This document shows, piece after piece, positions 28,601 to 36,899 of a stretch of DNA of 50,000 nt (the stretch's first letter is position 1; each line of letters starts with the position of its first letter). The notes beneath the pieces were generated by a model. The model saw only the letters and a program-made list of their open reading frames with translations, was not told where the DNA came from and did no database searches. The position numbers and the translations under genes are program-made. This DNA is from Paenibacillus kyungheensis (GTDB lineage Bacteria; Bacillota; Bacilli; Paenibacillales; Paenibacillaceae), in NCBI RefSeq assembly GCF_028606985.1, contig NZ_CP117416.1, forward strand, positions 72,501-122,500, given 5' to 3'.

Positions 28601-31599
28601 AAACCGAAATTACCACATTGCCATATAGTGGAGTGGTCATTCCAACCACGCCGTCTCCTAATGCTGTGATTACCGATATTGCAGGTGATCAAGGAACAGT
28701 GAACATTACCGGAGTAGCTGTAGGTGAAGTAGTCAAAGTGTATGACGAAGATAATAACGTTCTAGGAACAGCAGTAGCAGGAAGTAATGGATCTGCCCAG
28801 ATCGTATTTACTTTCCCGAATGCACAAGGAGAATTGTCCGTACGAGTAACGATTAATGGAACGGAAACCGAAATTGCTACACTACCATACAGTGGAATTG
28901 ATATTCCAACCACACCAACACCAGGTGCTGCGATTACCGATATTGCAGGTGATCAAGGAACAATAACAGTAAGTGGAGTAGCAGTAGGCAACACGATTTC
29001 AATCTATAGTGATGCTAATGAAGTACTCGCAACTGGAACAGCGAACGCAAACGGAGAAGCGGTATTAACGTTTACTTTCCCGAATGCACAAGGTGAACTG
29101 TCTGTACGAGTAACCATCAACGGAACGGAAACCGAAATTGCGACATTGCCATACAGCGGAATCGACATTCCGACCACACCAACCCCAGCCGCTGACTTAA
29201 CAACGATCAATGGAGATCAAGGAACAGTAACAGTAAGTGGAGTAACAGTAGGCAACACGATTTCAATCTATAGTGATGCGAATGAAGTACTCGCAACTGG
29301 AACAGCGAACGCAAACGGAGAAGCGGTATTAACCTTTACTTTCCCGAATGCACAAGGTGAACTTTCTGTACGAGTAACCATCAACGGAACGGAAACCGAA
29401 ATTGCGACATTGCCATACAGCGGAATCGATATTCCAACGACACCAACCCCAGCCGCTGACCTAACAACGATCAATGGAGATCAAGGAACAGTGACGGTAA
29501 GTGGAGTAGCAGTAGGCAACACGATTTCAATCTATAGTGATGCGAATGAAGTACTTGCAACAGGAACAGCGAATGCAAATGGAGAAGCGGTATTAACGTT
29601 TACTTTCCCGAATGCACAAGGTGAACTGTCTGTACGAGTAACGATCAATGGAACGGAAACCGAAATTGCGACATTGCCATACAGCGGAATCGATATTCCA
29701 ACGACACCAACCCCAGCCGCTGACCTAACAACGATCAATGGAGATCAAGGAACAGTAACAGTAAGTGGAGTAGCAGTAGGCAACACGATTTCAATCTATA
29801 GTGATGCCAATGAAGTACTCGCGACAGGAACAGCGAACGCAAATGGAGAAGCGGTATTAACGTTTACCTTCCCGAATGCACAAGGCGAGCTGTCAGTACG
29901 AGTAACCATCAATGGAACCGAAACGGAAATTGCGACATTACCATACAGCGGAATCGATATTCCAACGACACCAACCCCAGCCGCTGACCTAACAACGATC
30001 AATGGAGATCAAGGAACAGTAACAGTAAGTGGAGTAGCAGTAGGTAACACGATTTCAATCTATAGTGATGCCAATGAAGTACTCGCAACAGGAACAGCGA
30101 ACGCAAACGGAGAAGCTATTTTAACTTTTACCTTCCCGAATGCACAAGGCGAGCTGTCTGTACGAGTAACCATCAACGGAACGGAAACGGAAATTGCGAC
30201 ATTACCATACAGCGGAATCGATATTCCAACGACACCAACCCCAGCCGCTGACCTAACAACGATCAATGGAGATCAAGGAACAGTGACGGTAAGTGGAGTA
30301 ACAGTAGGCAACACGATTTCAATCTATAGTGATGCGAATGAAGTACTTGCAACAGGAACAGCGAATGCAAACGGAGAAGCGGTATTAACGTTTACCTTCC
30401 CGAATGCACAAGGTGAACTGTCGGTACGAGTAACCATCAATGGAACGGAAACCGAAATAGGAACATTGCCATACAATGGAGTTGAAGTTCCACCTACTAC
30501 ACCACCAACCCCAGTTGTCAATTTGGTTGATGTACAAGGAACGCAAGGAACTATTCAATTGAGTGGTCTACAAGCCGGGGATATTGTTACTGTACAAAGC
30601 GATGTGTATGAGCAAGGTACAGTACAACTAGGAACGATTACGATTGGAGCAGATGGTAACGGAAATCTTAATATTCAACTTCCAGCCTCTGAAGGACAAT
30701 TGGTAATTACACTGAATCGTAATGGCAATACAAGTGTACTTCAGACGATTAATTATCGTGAAGGAGAAACACCGCCGCCAACCAATCCACCAACGAATCC
30801 TGGAACATCGGATGATGACGATAATGTAGGTTCTAATCGTACACCAGGAGTTCTAGGAATACCGGCACCAGTAACTGCTGCTACAGTAGATACACCAGTG
30901 CCTGCTGTAGAAGAACCAGTAACACTACCAGCTGACAATGCTGTAGAAGCAGCTAGTGGAGAAGCGACAGATGTAGAGCTAGATAATACTACAAAAGTTA
31001 CTTTAGTAACGACAAATAAACAAAACTTTAATGATGTGAGTGGACACTGGGCAGAATCAGAGATTAATAGACTACAAGACTTGTCCATTCTAAATGGTGT
31101 AGGCGATAATCAGTATAATCCAGATGCCTTGATTACGCGTGCACAATTCACACAAATGATTAGTAACTTATTACAAGTATCGTCTAGTACTGACAATGTA
31201 ACGTATTCAGATGTTGCACCTGATAAATGGTACTACAATGCGATTAATGCTGTATCCGCTACGGGTATCACTAAAGGATATACAGACGATTCATATCAAC
31301 CAGATCAACAGATTACACGTGAAGAAATGTCGAATATTCTTAATAACACATTAAGCTACTTGGAGCCGTCTACTTCATTTGCAGCAGATGCTAACCAGGC
31401 ACTTACACCATTTACAGATCGCAACAACACATCCAATTGGGCTAAAAACAGCCTTGCTACAGCTGTAAACGAAGGTATTATGCAAGGTAGACCAAATGGA
31501 CAGATTGCACCAAAAGATAATACAACACGTGCAGAAGCAGCTATGACGATTTCACGTTTAATGGACAAAATGGCAACACACTTCAACATCACAGAATAA
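22651..31599 (+). CDS. Giant SLH-domain surface protein with Ig-like repeats
   Basis: The 2982-residue protein should be exported and held non-covalently on the wall. A Sec signal peptide (about 1-28, ending YASA) is followed by an N-terminal domain (about 30-160). Next come about 11 diverged repeats of roughly 85 residues (GD-V-VY---GT, then L-P-GG---V) and about 18 repeats of 88 residues ending FPNAQGELSVRVT and TLPYSGIDIPTTPTP. A Pro/Asp-rich linker (PPPTNPPTNPGTSDDDD) leads to three SLH domains (about 2795-2980). Those carry ITRAQF, ITREEM and TTRAEA at the positions that bind pyruvylated wall polymer. The repeats are all-beta and Ig-like by pattern. An adhesin or stalk role is inferred. 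ATG 22651 lies 7 nt after AAAGGGGAG. Confidence 0.9.
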   Translation: MKKRSYSVFIVFLIVTLIFTGLPRYASAAAGSMTITSADGVQVVGQSANLSVTYNLGDVISLLGSITYTLPAGIKATTADQINGRNLVASEITNNGQTVTITTAALLLLPSTTLTLNNKILPAAGNYQFTGTSKNTLNVSIGSATQQGTFTILPAPTAPSSAQISVNNVVVGSSTVKVTGQTQGDTISVYNTSNTLLGSGVVNAQGTAVIAATLVPSGGTINVSTVRGTAESTKTSFTYGSAVLNSIPAANIAIDNQYGDQDTVTVTGVSAGDVVTVYNGTTAIGNATANASGVATVTTTLTPDGGSVGVTLKRNTIESTPTTVSYGAQVIPPIVSGNITVTNSYGGTSTVKVSGLTVGDIVTVSSGNTVLATAPATTSSLSLPVVLAPTGGSLSVTIKQGLLQSAATTVNYPSITVPVIGSANIQVNNRSGNTSDTVVVTGQLAGDTVNVYNADGLLGTGTVNAQGTVTIPVVLTPIGGSVNIGLNHNGVDSAPTAVSYLAEVVTPLLTNQISLSPIVAGNATATISGLTNGDIVKVYGNGTVLGTATAGVTGTVAIPVAVNPLGGSLGVGITRNGIDSVTTSIPYGGVVVPAIPVANITVNNASGNSDTVQITGQTAGNIVTVYGNGSVIGTGVVNAQGTALLNVTLVPLGGTIGVTTTNQGVESIASTVIYGAEVTPAISANAILVTNNSGDNDIVQVSGLTAGDSIDVYGAGSLLGTATVQADGKATLNTTLLPIGGTVGVTLIRNGVESAPTLANYTTEVVAALLQENVAIVNDIAGNSSVTVKALQSGDIINVYANGTLIGTSPADANGLAKVNTDLAPNGGVISVSLVRNTIESTAIQVGYAAVLIPAIPSEDIVPANNYGDNDTVTIEGLDEGQKVNIYSGSDLIGTGTAPANGNTVINLTLIPTGGSVSATLEYLGLESQPVSVNYPTEIVPPIPAAAITVLNNAGNADSVTVTGLPEGNKVTISEAGSILGTGTVTSSGDVTINLTLNPTGGTISAINTHSNIDSVPTPVVYLTEPGPVLLAADVQVINNIGSNDTVKVSNVQSGDMIWVLDANNTVLGTGLADGSGLVTIQLALLPEGGQVSVILSRNQINSNLVNVNYIAEEVAPPADTPTAEITQVQGVDGVITVIGMTEGETAKVYDDDDQVLGTGVANIDGQAIINFKFLKAQGRLFVRTVVNGVETTVNTFDYQGIPIPVNPTTPTAVLSDIDGAQGTIDIANGVTGDIVKVYSDDDQVLGTATIGSDGTAILNFTFPNVQGELSVRVTTNGTETEIATLPYSGIDIPTTPTPAATITDITGDQGTVDITGVAVGEVVKVYDEDNNVLGTAVAGSNGSAQIVFTFPNAQGELSVRVTVNGTETEITTLPYSGVVIPTTPTPGAAITDIAGDQGTINITGVAVGEVVKVYDEDNNVLGTAVAGSNGSAQIIFTFPNAQGELSVRVTTNGTETEIATLPYSGIDIPTTPTPAAVIADITGDQGTVNITGVAVGEVVKVYDEDNNVLGTAVAGSNGSAQIVFTFPNAQGELSVRVTVNGTETEITTLPYSGIDIPTTPTPGAAITDIAGDQGTVTVSGVAVGNTISIYSDANEVLATGTANANGEAILTFTFPNAQGELSVRVTINGAETEIATLPYSGIDIPTTPTPSAVITDITGDQGTVNITGVAVGEVVKVYDEDNNVLGTAVVGSNGSAQIDFTFPNAQGELSVRVTVNGTETEIATLPYSGIDIPTTPSPSAVITDITGDQGTVNITGVAVGEVVKVYDEDNNVLGTAVAGSNGSAQIVFTFPNAQGELSVRVTVNGTETEITTLPYSGIDIPTTPSPNAVITDITGSRGTVNITGVTANSPVTIYSDANEVLATGTVDGSGQLTLTFIFPNAQGELSVRVTVNGLETEIAALPYSGIDIPTTPTPAAVIADITGDQGTVNITDVAVGEVVKVYDEDNNVLGTAVAGSNGSAQIVFTFPNAQGELSVRVTVNGTETEITTLPYSGVVIPTTPSPNAVITDIAGDQGTVNITGVAVGEVVKVYDEDNNVLGTAVAGSNGSAQIVFTFPNAQGELSVRVTINGTETEIATLPYSGIDIPTTPTPGAAITDIAGDQGTITVSGVAVGNTISIYSDANEVLATGTANANGEAVLTFTFPNAQGELSVRVTINGTETEIATLPYSGIDIPTTPTPAADLTTINGDQGTVTVSGVTVGNTISIYSDANEVLATGTANANGEAVLTFTFPNAQGELSVRVTINGTETEIATLPYSGIDIPTTPTPAADLTTINGDQGTVTVSGVAVGNTISIYSDANEVLATGTANANGEAVLTFTFPNAQGELSVRVTINGTETEIATLPYSGIDIPTTPTPAADLTTINGDQGTVTVSGVAVGNTISIYSDANEVLATGTANANGEAVLTFTFPNAQGELSVRVTINGTETEIATLPYSGIDIPTTPTPAADLTTINGDQGTVTVSGVAVGNTISIYSDANEVLATGTANANGEAILTFTFPNAQGELSVRVTINGTETEIATLPYSGIDIPTTPTPAADLTTINGDQGTVTVSGVTVGNTISIYSDANEVLATGTANANGEAVLTFTFPNAQGELSVRVTINGTETEIGTLPYNGVEVPPTTPPTPVVNLVDVQGTQGTIQLSGLQAGDIVTVQSDVYEQGTVQLGTITIGADGNGNLNIQLPASEGQLVITLNRNGNTSVLQTINYREGETPPPTNPPTNPGTSDDDDNVGSNRTPGVLGIPAPVTAATVDTPVPAVEEPVTLPADNAVEAASGEATDVELDNTTKVTLVTTNKQNFNDVSGHWAESEINRLQDLSILNGVGDNQYNPDALITRAQFTQMISNLLQVSSSTDNVTYSDVAPDKWYYNAINAVSATGITKGYTDDSYQPDQQITREEMSNILNNTLSYLEPSTSFAADANQALTPFTDRNNTSNWAKNSLATAVNEGIMQGRPNGQIAPKDNTTRAEAAMTISRLMDKMATHFNITE
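23131..25990 (+). repeat. Diverged type-A repeats (about 11 units) in SLH protein
   Basis: About 11 coding repeats of roughly 250-260 bp are recognisable mainly at protein level by NN--G--DTV-V-GL--GD and by P-GG. Low identity between units indicates old duplication. Confidence 0.75.
26010..30760 (+). repeat. 264-bp type-B tandem repeats (about 18 units)
   Basis: About 18 coding repeats with an 88-codon period run from near 26010 to 30760. The first two and the last are diverged. Units from about 29190 to 30510 are nearly identical at DNA level and start every 264 bp (about 29190, 29454, 29718, 29982, 30246). The units come in two front-half types, DEDNNVLGTAVAGSNG and SDANEVLATGTANANG, with a shared back half. 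Confidence 0.88.
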
Positions 31600-31629
31600 C
31601 TACAGTGGAGTGATATCTTTTTATTAACA

Positions 31630-31673
31630 AATAGATGGTATGATTCGTAACAGAATCTGCCATCTATTTTTTT
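31630..31673 (+). terminator. SLH protein terminator
   Basis: AAATAGATGGTATGATTC pairs imperfectly with GAATCTGCCATCTATTT, followed by a T-run. Confidence 0.85.
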
Positions 31674-31762
31674 AAAATAAAAATTGGGATAATTTACTAT
31701 AACTAAAACAAGGAAAATAACCGTTTTATATAAGTAGAGAGTCGTTTGAAAGGAGGATGAGT

Positions 31763-33787
31763 ATGGAACATATGGATATTCATTATAATACTGAAATTGT
31801 AGTACTATCATTAATCATTTCGATATTCGCTTCTTATTTAGCGCTTAATCTGGCAAATAAAGTCTCTCAATCGAGAGGTACGCATAAAATTATATGGTTG
31901 AGTTCAGGTTCTTTTGTCATGGGTGGCGGAATCTGGGCTATGCATTTTGTAGGCATGTTGGCTTTTCATACAGGTGTAAATATTCGTTATGATGTTGGAA
32001 CTACATTTTTATCTGCTTTTGCCAGCATCACTGCTTCGTTGATTGCCTTTTATGTAACTTTAGATTCAGTGATGCGATTATGGAAAATAGCTGTCGGTGG
32101 AGCAGCCATGGGCATAGGAATCGTAACGATGCATTACACCGGCATGGCGGCGATGCAGATGGATGCAGATATTACGTATAATCCCTTCTACTTGATGCTA
32201 TCTGTACTTGTAGCTTTGGGAGCTTCTTATGCTGCTTTATTTTTATTTCGGCGTTTTCGCAGTCGACCTAATTTTAGCCTGTGGAAATTGTATAGCGCGA
32301 TCGTAATGGGTTTTGCTATATCAGGTATGCATTATACCGGTATGGCGGCAGCGCAATTTCATTATACTCATACGGCTTCCACTGATGAGTCAATGAAAGG
32401 ACAACTGTTTTTGATTACAGGAGTAGCCGTAGTGACTTTTTTGATTTTGGCGATTTCGTGGGCAGCGATTTTTGTAGAACGTCATATTTTGGAACGGATG
32501 GCTTACAGTGATCCTTTAACCGGATTGCCTAATCGTCACGGCTTACAGCGTTATTTTGAAAAAGAATTTAAACTGCAAAAAGAAGGCGCAGTCTTATTTC
32601 TAGACTTGGACCGCTTCAAATCGATTAATGATACACTCGGGCATGATATTGGAGATGAATTATTAGTACAGGTAGCCCAAAGGCTTAAAGTTTGTATGGT
32701 GGATCAAGGGATTGTGTTTCGCTTGGGTGGCGATGAATTTTTGATTGCGACTAGCGAGGGAATCGCCAAAGATATTGAACAACTTGCAGAACATATTCTA
32801 GATGTTGTTAAAAAACCATATCAATTGGGCGGTATTGAATTATTTATAACTGTCAGTATAGGCATTGCTCTAGTACCTCAACATGGATATGAACGTTCTT
32901 TTTTAATGCGTGCAGCCGATACAGCGATGTATGTATCCAAAAATTCAGGCAAAAACAAATACAGTATCTTTAGTGAAGATATGAATCGTCGTCAGATTCG
33001 GAGAATGGAGCTTGAAAATGATCTGCGGCGAGCTTTTGAAAGTCAACAGCTTTTTATTGTATATCAGCCTAAATGGGATTCGATGCATAATCGTCTGACA
33101 GGAATGGAAGCATTATTACGTTGGAACCATCCAGAATTAGGTATGGTATCTCCGGCTGAATTTATTCCTGTAGCTGAAGAAACTGGCTTGATTATGCCTA
33201 TTACGAATTGGATGTTAGAAGAAACCTGTCAACAGAACTTGATCTGGCAAAAACAGCATCATATCTACGTGCCTATTTCAGTTAATATGTCCGCGCGTAT
33301 GTTCGAATGTCCTGGATTTGCAAATCGGGTAGAACAAATCATTGCTGAGACAGGTATCGAAGCTCGCTATTTGGAATTGGAGATCACAGAATCGATTGCG
33401 ATGGATGGTATCGAAGGAACGGTAGAACAGTTGCAGTATATTCAACAACTTGGAGTAAAAATTTCTTTAGATGATTTTGGAACAGGATATTCATCATTAG
33501 GTATTTTGGATGAACTTCCGATAGATATTCTCAAAATCGATCAGATTTTTATTCGCAAAAGCGATATCGCTTCCAAGCAAGCGATTATTAGTACCATTGT
33601 AGCGATCGCTGATAATCTCAATTTAGACTTAGTGGCAGAAGGGGTAGAGACCCAAGCTCAAGTCGAATTTTTACAATCTAAAGGTTGTTATGTGATACAA
33701 GGGTATTATTATGGCCGACCGATGACCATTTCACAGATGGATCAATGGATACAGTCGATAGACAAAAAGATGTCGCTAGCAGAGTAA
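31763..33787 (+). CDS. MHYT-GGDEF-EAL cyclic di-GMP protein
   Basis: The 674-residue protein has an N-terminal MHYT membrane sensor (about 1-235) with the motifs MHFVGM, MHYTGM and MHYTGM, thought to bind copper or a gas. A GGDEF domain (about 245-410) has the intact signature GGDEF (322-326), and an EAL domain (about 425-665) has EALLRW (449-454), DDFGTGYSSL and the KIDQIF metal segment. Both synthesis and breakdown of c-di-GMP are possible; which dominates is unknown. The frame opens at ATG 31757, but that touches the AAAGGAGG site, so ATG 31763 (6 nt spacing) is preferred. With motAB and a large surface protein nearby, a motility-to-adhesion role is a fair inference. Confidence 0.93.
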   Translation: MEHMDIHYNTEIVVLSLIISIFASYLALNLANKVSQSRGTHKIIWLSSGSFVMGGGIWAMHFVGMLAFHTGVNIRYDVGTTFLSAFASITASLIAFYVTLDSVMRLWKIAVGGAAMGIGIVTMHYTGMAAMQMDADITYNPFYLMLSVLVALGASYAALFLFRRFRSRPNFSLWKLYSAIVMGFAISGMHYTGMAAAQFHYTHTASTDESMKGQLFLITGVAVVTFLILAISWAAIFVERHILERMAYSDPLTGLPNRHGLQRYFEKEFKLQKEGAVLFLDLDRFKSINDTLGHDIGDELLVQVAQRLKVCMVDQGIVFRLGGDEFLIATSEGIAKDIEQLAEHILDVVKKPYQLGGIELFITVSIGIALVPQHGYERSFLMRAADTAMYVSKNSGKNKYSIFSEDMNRRQIRRMELENDLRRAFESQQLFIVYQPKWDSMHNRLTGMEALLRWNHPELGMVSPAEFIPVAEETGLIMPITNWMLEETCQQNLIWQKQHHIYVPISVNMSARMFECPGFANRVEQIIAETGIEARYLELEITESIAMDGIEGTVEQLQYIQQLGVKISLDDFGTGYSSLGILDELPIDILKIDQIFIRKSDIASKQAIISTIVAIADNLNLDLVAEGVETQAQVEFLQSKGCYVIQGYYYGRPMTISQMDQWIQSIDKKMSLAE

Positions 33788-33817
33788 CTATTCTGCATGA
33801 AGCGACATCTTTTTTTG
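33764..33817 (+). terminator. Terminator overlapping the end of the GGDEF-EAL gene
   Basis: AAAAAGATGTCGCT, still inside the coding sequence, pairs with AGCGACATCTTTTT, with an inner GCAGA/TCTGC stem around the stop codon, and ends in a T-run. Confidence 0.85.
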
Positions 33818-33819
33818 TA

Positions 33820-34461
33820 TCAAGAATCCAATAATAGTGAAGTGGGCGTCGAATTTTTGGCAGAGACATAGAGATGATCTTTGATATAAAAGCGCCACGG
33901 CTTGCTTGCATATTCTTCGGCATAATCAATATTAATACGTGGGCCACATTCAATTTCCAATGGATGTTGCTCCAAATCAGGTGACTGTTCTAAGCGAAGC
34001 AGACCCCCACTAGCTAACAGATTCAGACCATTTAAAGACTTATCAATCGCTAATGCCTGACAGAGCTTTCCAGGCCCATTTGATAAATTACGAATCCGAC
34101 GTGAATCAGTCGGTCTTAATTGCAGCATCAATTGTTCATCTCGTGTTGATACAGGTTCTACCGCACGAATCAATACCGCTTGCGGATCATCTACATCACC
34201 AGTAACTACATTTACACAATGATACATACCGTAAATGAGATACACATACGAAGTACCTCCTTGTCTAAACATCATTTCTGTACGAGCAGTACGCCGATTA
34301 CCGTAAGCATGACTGCCTTTATCTTCAGCGCCCCCATAGCTCTCTGTCTCGATGATCCGACAACGTATTTCACCTGCTGGCGTAATCCGGCTAATGATTT
34401 GACCGAGTAGACGTGGAGCCGCATCAAGTGCCTTCATTTGGACAATGTCTGAGATGTTCAT
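33820..34461 (-). CDS. 3-methyladenine DNA glycosylase (AAG/MPG family)
   Basis: This base-excision repair enzyme removes alkylated purines. The 213-residue product has the family core: the catalytic-Glu segment IETESYGGAEDKGSHAYG, NRRTARTEMMF, the VYLIYGMYHCVNVV strand, VLIRAVEP, and SNGPGKLCQAL. ATG 34461 lies 8 nt after AAAGGAG on the minus strand; the frame opens further upstream without a ribosome binding site. It converges on the GGDEF-EAL gene and shares the symmetrical terminator region. It is divergent from speE. Confidence 0.93.
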   Translation of the reverse strand: MNISDIVQMKALDAAPRLLGQIISRITPAGEIRCRIIETESYGGAEDKGSHAYGNRRTARTEMMFRQGGTSYVYLIYGMYHCVNVVTGDVDDPQAVLIRAVEPVSTRDEQLMLQLRPTDSRRIRNLSNGPGKLCQALAIDKSLNGLNLLASGGLLRLEQSPDLEQHPLEIECGPRINIDYAEEYASKPWRFYIKDHLYVSAKNSTPTSLLLDS

Positions 34462-34535
34462 CGAATCGACTCCTTTTTCAAATGTAAGATATTTTGGCAA
34501 CGTATCCTTTTGTACAAATCGGTTTAAAGTTCCTT

Positions 34536-34564
34536 TTGCAGTCTAGGGTTATATCGCGTATAAT
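34536..34564 (+). promoter_or_regulatory. speE promoter
   Basis: TTGCAG (34536-34541), exactly 17 nt, then TATAAT (34559-34564); predicted start near 34571. Confidence 0.75.
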
Positions 34565-34631
34565 GCGAAATGAATGTGGTAACATCGACCTTTCCAATTC
34601 CGATAAATATATGCGAAAGAAGGTAATAAAT

Positions 34632-35462
34632 ATGGAATTATGGTACACCGAAAAACAAACGCCGGTATTCGGCATTACAGCTAAAATTCGTGAGACACTG
34701 GTAACTGAAAAAACAGAATTTCAAGATTTAGCGATGATCGATACGGAAGAATTCGGACGCATGCTTGTACTAGACGGCATGGTAATGACTACAGTTAAAG
34801 ATGAATTCGTTTATCATGAAATGGTCGCTCACCCTGCATTAAACACACACCCTAATCCTAAACACGTATTAGTTGTAGGTGGTGGCGATGGTGGTGTTAT
34901 TCGTGAAGTCTTGAAGCACCCTGAAGTGGAAAAAGCGGTATTGGTTGAAATCGATGGTAAAGTGATCGAATATTCCAAAAAATACCTACCAGAAATCGCT
35001 GGAGAACTCGACAATCCGCGTGTTGAAGTATTGGTGAATGATGGCTATATGCACATTATCGAAAGCAAAAATAAATATGATGTTATTATGGTTGATTCTA
35101 CTGAGCCTGTAGGACCTGCTGCGCCACTATTTGAGCGTGGATTCTATCAAGGTATCTATGAAGCACTTAAAGAAGATGGTATCTTTGTAGCGCAAACAGA
35201 CAACCCTTGGTTCAAAGCAGAGCTTATTCAACAAGTAAACAAAGATGTTAAAGAAATCTTCCCGATCGTACATGTATATGGTGCGAATATTCCAACATAC
35301 CCAAGTGGTCTATGGACATTTACAATGGGTAGCAAAGTACATGATCCACTTCAAGTCGACGAGACAGCGATCCCTGAAATGGAAAGCAACAAATATTATA
35401 CACCACGTCTACACAAAGCAGCATTTGTGTTGCCTAAATTTGTAGAAGACCTTTGCAGATAA
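34632..35462 (+). CDS. speE: Spermidine synthase (polyamine aminopropyltransferase)
   Basis: SpeE transfers an aminopropyl group from decarboxylated S-adenosylmethionine to putrescine. The 276 residues equal the B. subtilis length. Seen are the N-terminal beta domain ([17 protein letters not shown]), the Rossmann nucleotide loop [14 protein letters not shown], the acidic strand end [12 protein letters not shown], and the catalytic segment [13 protein letters not shown] 34632 lies 8 nt after GAAGG; the upstream open frame is not needed. speB, usually next in B. subtilis, is not here. Confidence 0.96.
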   Translation: MELWYTEKQTPVFGITAKIRETLVTEKTEFQDLAMIDTEEFGRMLVLDGMVMTTVKDEFVYHEMVAHPALNTHPNPKHVLVVGGGDGGVIREVLKHPEVEKAVLVEIDGKVIEYSKKYLPEIAGELDNPRVEVLVNDGYMHIIESKNKYDVIMVDSTEPVGPAAPLFERGFYQGIYEALKEDGIFVAQTDNPWFKAELIQQVNKDVKEIFPIVHVYGANIPTYPSGLWTFTMGSKVHDPLQVDETAIPEMESNKYYTPRLHKAAFVLPKFVEDLCR

Positions 35463-35496
35463 GGATTATAGATTGTACGTATTTATAAGTTGATTA

Positions 35497-35549
35497 AGAA
35501 GATCTGTATCCTCTTTTATATAATATAGAAGAAGACAGGTCTTCTTTTT
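35497..35549 (+). terminator. speE terminator
   Basis: AAGAAGATCTGT pairs with ACAGGTCTTCTT across a long AT-rich loop and ends in a T-run. Confidence 0.7.
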
Positions 35550-35623
35550 ATATGATTAAGGTTAATACTATAGTACATAGACTAATATTCCATGTATGTA
35601 ACATATTCTAGGAGGCTGAATAT

Positions 35624-36829
35624 ATGAAGATGAAAGATAATCGTTTTCAATATGGATCGTATCCATCACTTAGTATTATGATGGCATTTGTATTGTTGTT
35701 AGGAATGGTTGGATTGAGTGGAACGCCTGCATCTGCGGCAACGTCTAAAGTATGCGATGTGAATGGAACTACGCTGCAATCTCAATTGGAACAAGGACGT
35801 TCATCTAGTATCCAAGAAGATATTCATTTTACCGATACCGACTTTTTGAGTCAGACAACAGGCCGAGTAGCAGGCAATGGATTTTTGATCGGTACTTCTG
35901 ACGGTGGATGTCACTGGCAGAAGATTTATACAGGTACATGGCAGTTTAGTCAGATTGAATTTACAAGTAATACACAAGGTTGGGCTTTGGCAAGCGCTGC
36001 TTCTGGACAAAAACCTATCTTTTTAACGACAACCGATGGCGGTACGACTTGGAAAAAGCCATATAACGGAAATCTTCGCTTTACCAAAATCGATAAAAAA
36101 TCTGGAAGTACTGGATTTGCATATACCACATCAGGTGTATACAAAACGATTAATGGTGGAGCAGCATGGACAGCGATCCCTACACCGGCTAATACACGCG
36201 GTGGTTATTTCCAGGATAGCAACACAGGATGGGTAGTCAAAACAGTATCTGGTAGCAATAGTGGATACCGTATTATGCAAACGATTGATGGCGGAAACAA
36301 ATGGACAACTTCGCTTAGTGTAGGTTCGCTTGAAGTATCTGGCGGCGAAATTTATGCTAGTGGCAAGCAAGTATGGGCAATCTTATACAGTGGATCAGGA
36401 ATGTCTCAAGTATCGTATTCGGTCTATGCCAGTGCAGATAGCGGTACAAGCTGGCGTCAAGTGTTTGGACAATCGACAGCAGGTGGCGGTAAAGCACCGG
36501 GTACAGGCGCTTTAGGTAATGGTGAAGGCCCTGCTCAGCCAGGTGGACAACCAGGTAATATGCAATTTGTAGGTAATACAATAGCGTATCTTGCAGGTGG
36601 ATCACCAGCAGGTGGTAAAGTAGCTGTCGGAAGATCGTTAGACAGCGGCAAAACGTGGAAAAATATGCCGGCTACAATCGACGGTAGCAGTGCTAACATT
36701 TCATTTTTAAGTCAAAATGTAGGCTATCTTGCTGTTACCGATTCTTTAACACCATCGATCTATATGACCAAAGATGGCGGTAAAACATGGTCTGCTACAT
36801 TAAAATTTACAGCAAAAGATAATAATTAA
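35624..36829 (+). CDS. Secreted Asp-box (BNR/sortilin-like) beta-propeller protein
   Basis: The 401-residue exported protein has a signal peptide ending TPASAA (about residue 39) and then seven Asp-box-like hairpins: TSDGGCHWQK, TTDGGTTWKK, TINGGAAWTA, TIDGGNKWTT, SADSGTSWRQ, SLDSGKTWKN and TKDGGKTWSA. This pattern folds as a beta-propeller, as in YCF48/sortilin-like proteins. No sialidase Arg triad was sought or claimed, so enzymatic activity is not implied. A Gly/Pro-rich insert (about 285-312) breaks the propeller. Two Cys (about 44 and 96) could form a disulfide. No wall anchor is visible. ATG 35624 lies 8 nt after AGGAGG. It stands alone between terminators. Confidence 0.85.
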   Translation: MKMKDNRFQYGSYPSLSIMMAFVLLLGMVGLSGTPASAATSKVCDVNGTTLQSQLEQGRSSSIQEDIHFTDTDFLSQTTGRVAGNGFLIGTSDGGCHWQKIYTGTWQFSQIEFTSNTQGWALASAASGQKPIFLTTTDGGTTWKKPYNGNLRFTKIDKKSGSTGFAYTTSGVYKTINGGAAWTAIPTPANTRGGYFQDSNTGWVVKTVSGSNSGYRIMQTIDGGNKWTTSLSVGSLEVSGGEIYASGKQVWAILYSGSGMSQVSYSVYASADSGTSWRQVFGQSTAGGGKAPGTGALGNGEGPAQPGGQPGNMQFVGNTIAYLAGGSPAGGKVAVGRSLDSGKTWKNMPATIDGSSANISFLSQNVGYLAVTDSLTPSIYMTKDGGKTWSATLKFTAKDNN

Positions 36830-36834
36830 TATAA

Positions 36835-36877
36835 CCAAAAGCAATCTGTCTTTTTAGATAGGTTGCTTTTGGCTTTT
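36835..36877. terminator. Bidirectional terminator
   Basis: CCAAAAGCAATCTGTC pairs with GATAGGTTGCTTTTGG, with two non-Watson-Crick positions. It lies between the Asp-box gene and the convergent membrane-protein gene. Confidence 0.75.
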
Positions 36878-36899
36878 ATCTACTTCGTTGTGATGAAGT

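Noticed and set aside
22809..30521. Many minus-strand open frames recurring every 264 bp in the SLH gene
   Set aside because: They are mirror frames created by the biased codon pattern of the repeats; none has a ribosome binding site.
26010..30760. CRISPR array or satellite DNA as explanation of the 264-bp repeats
   Set aside because: The period is long, units are contiguous, the reading frame is kept throughout and there are no unique spacers.
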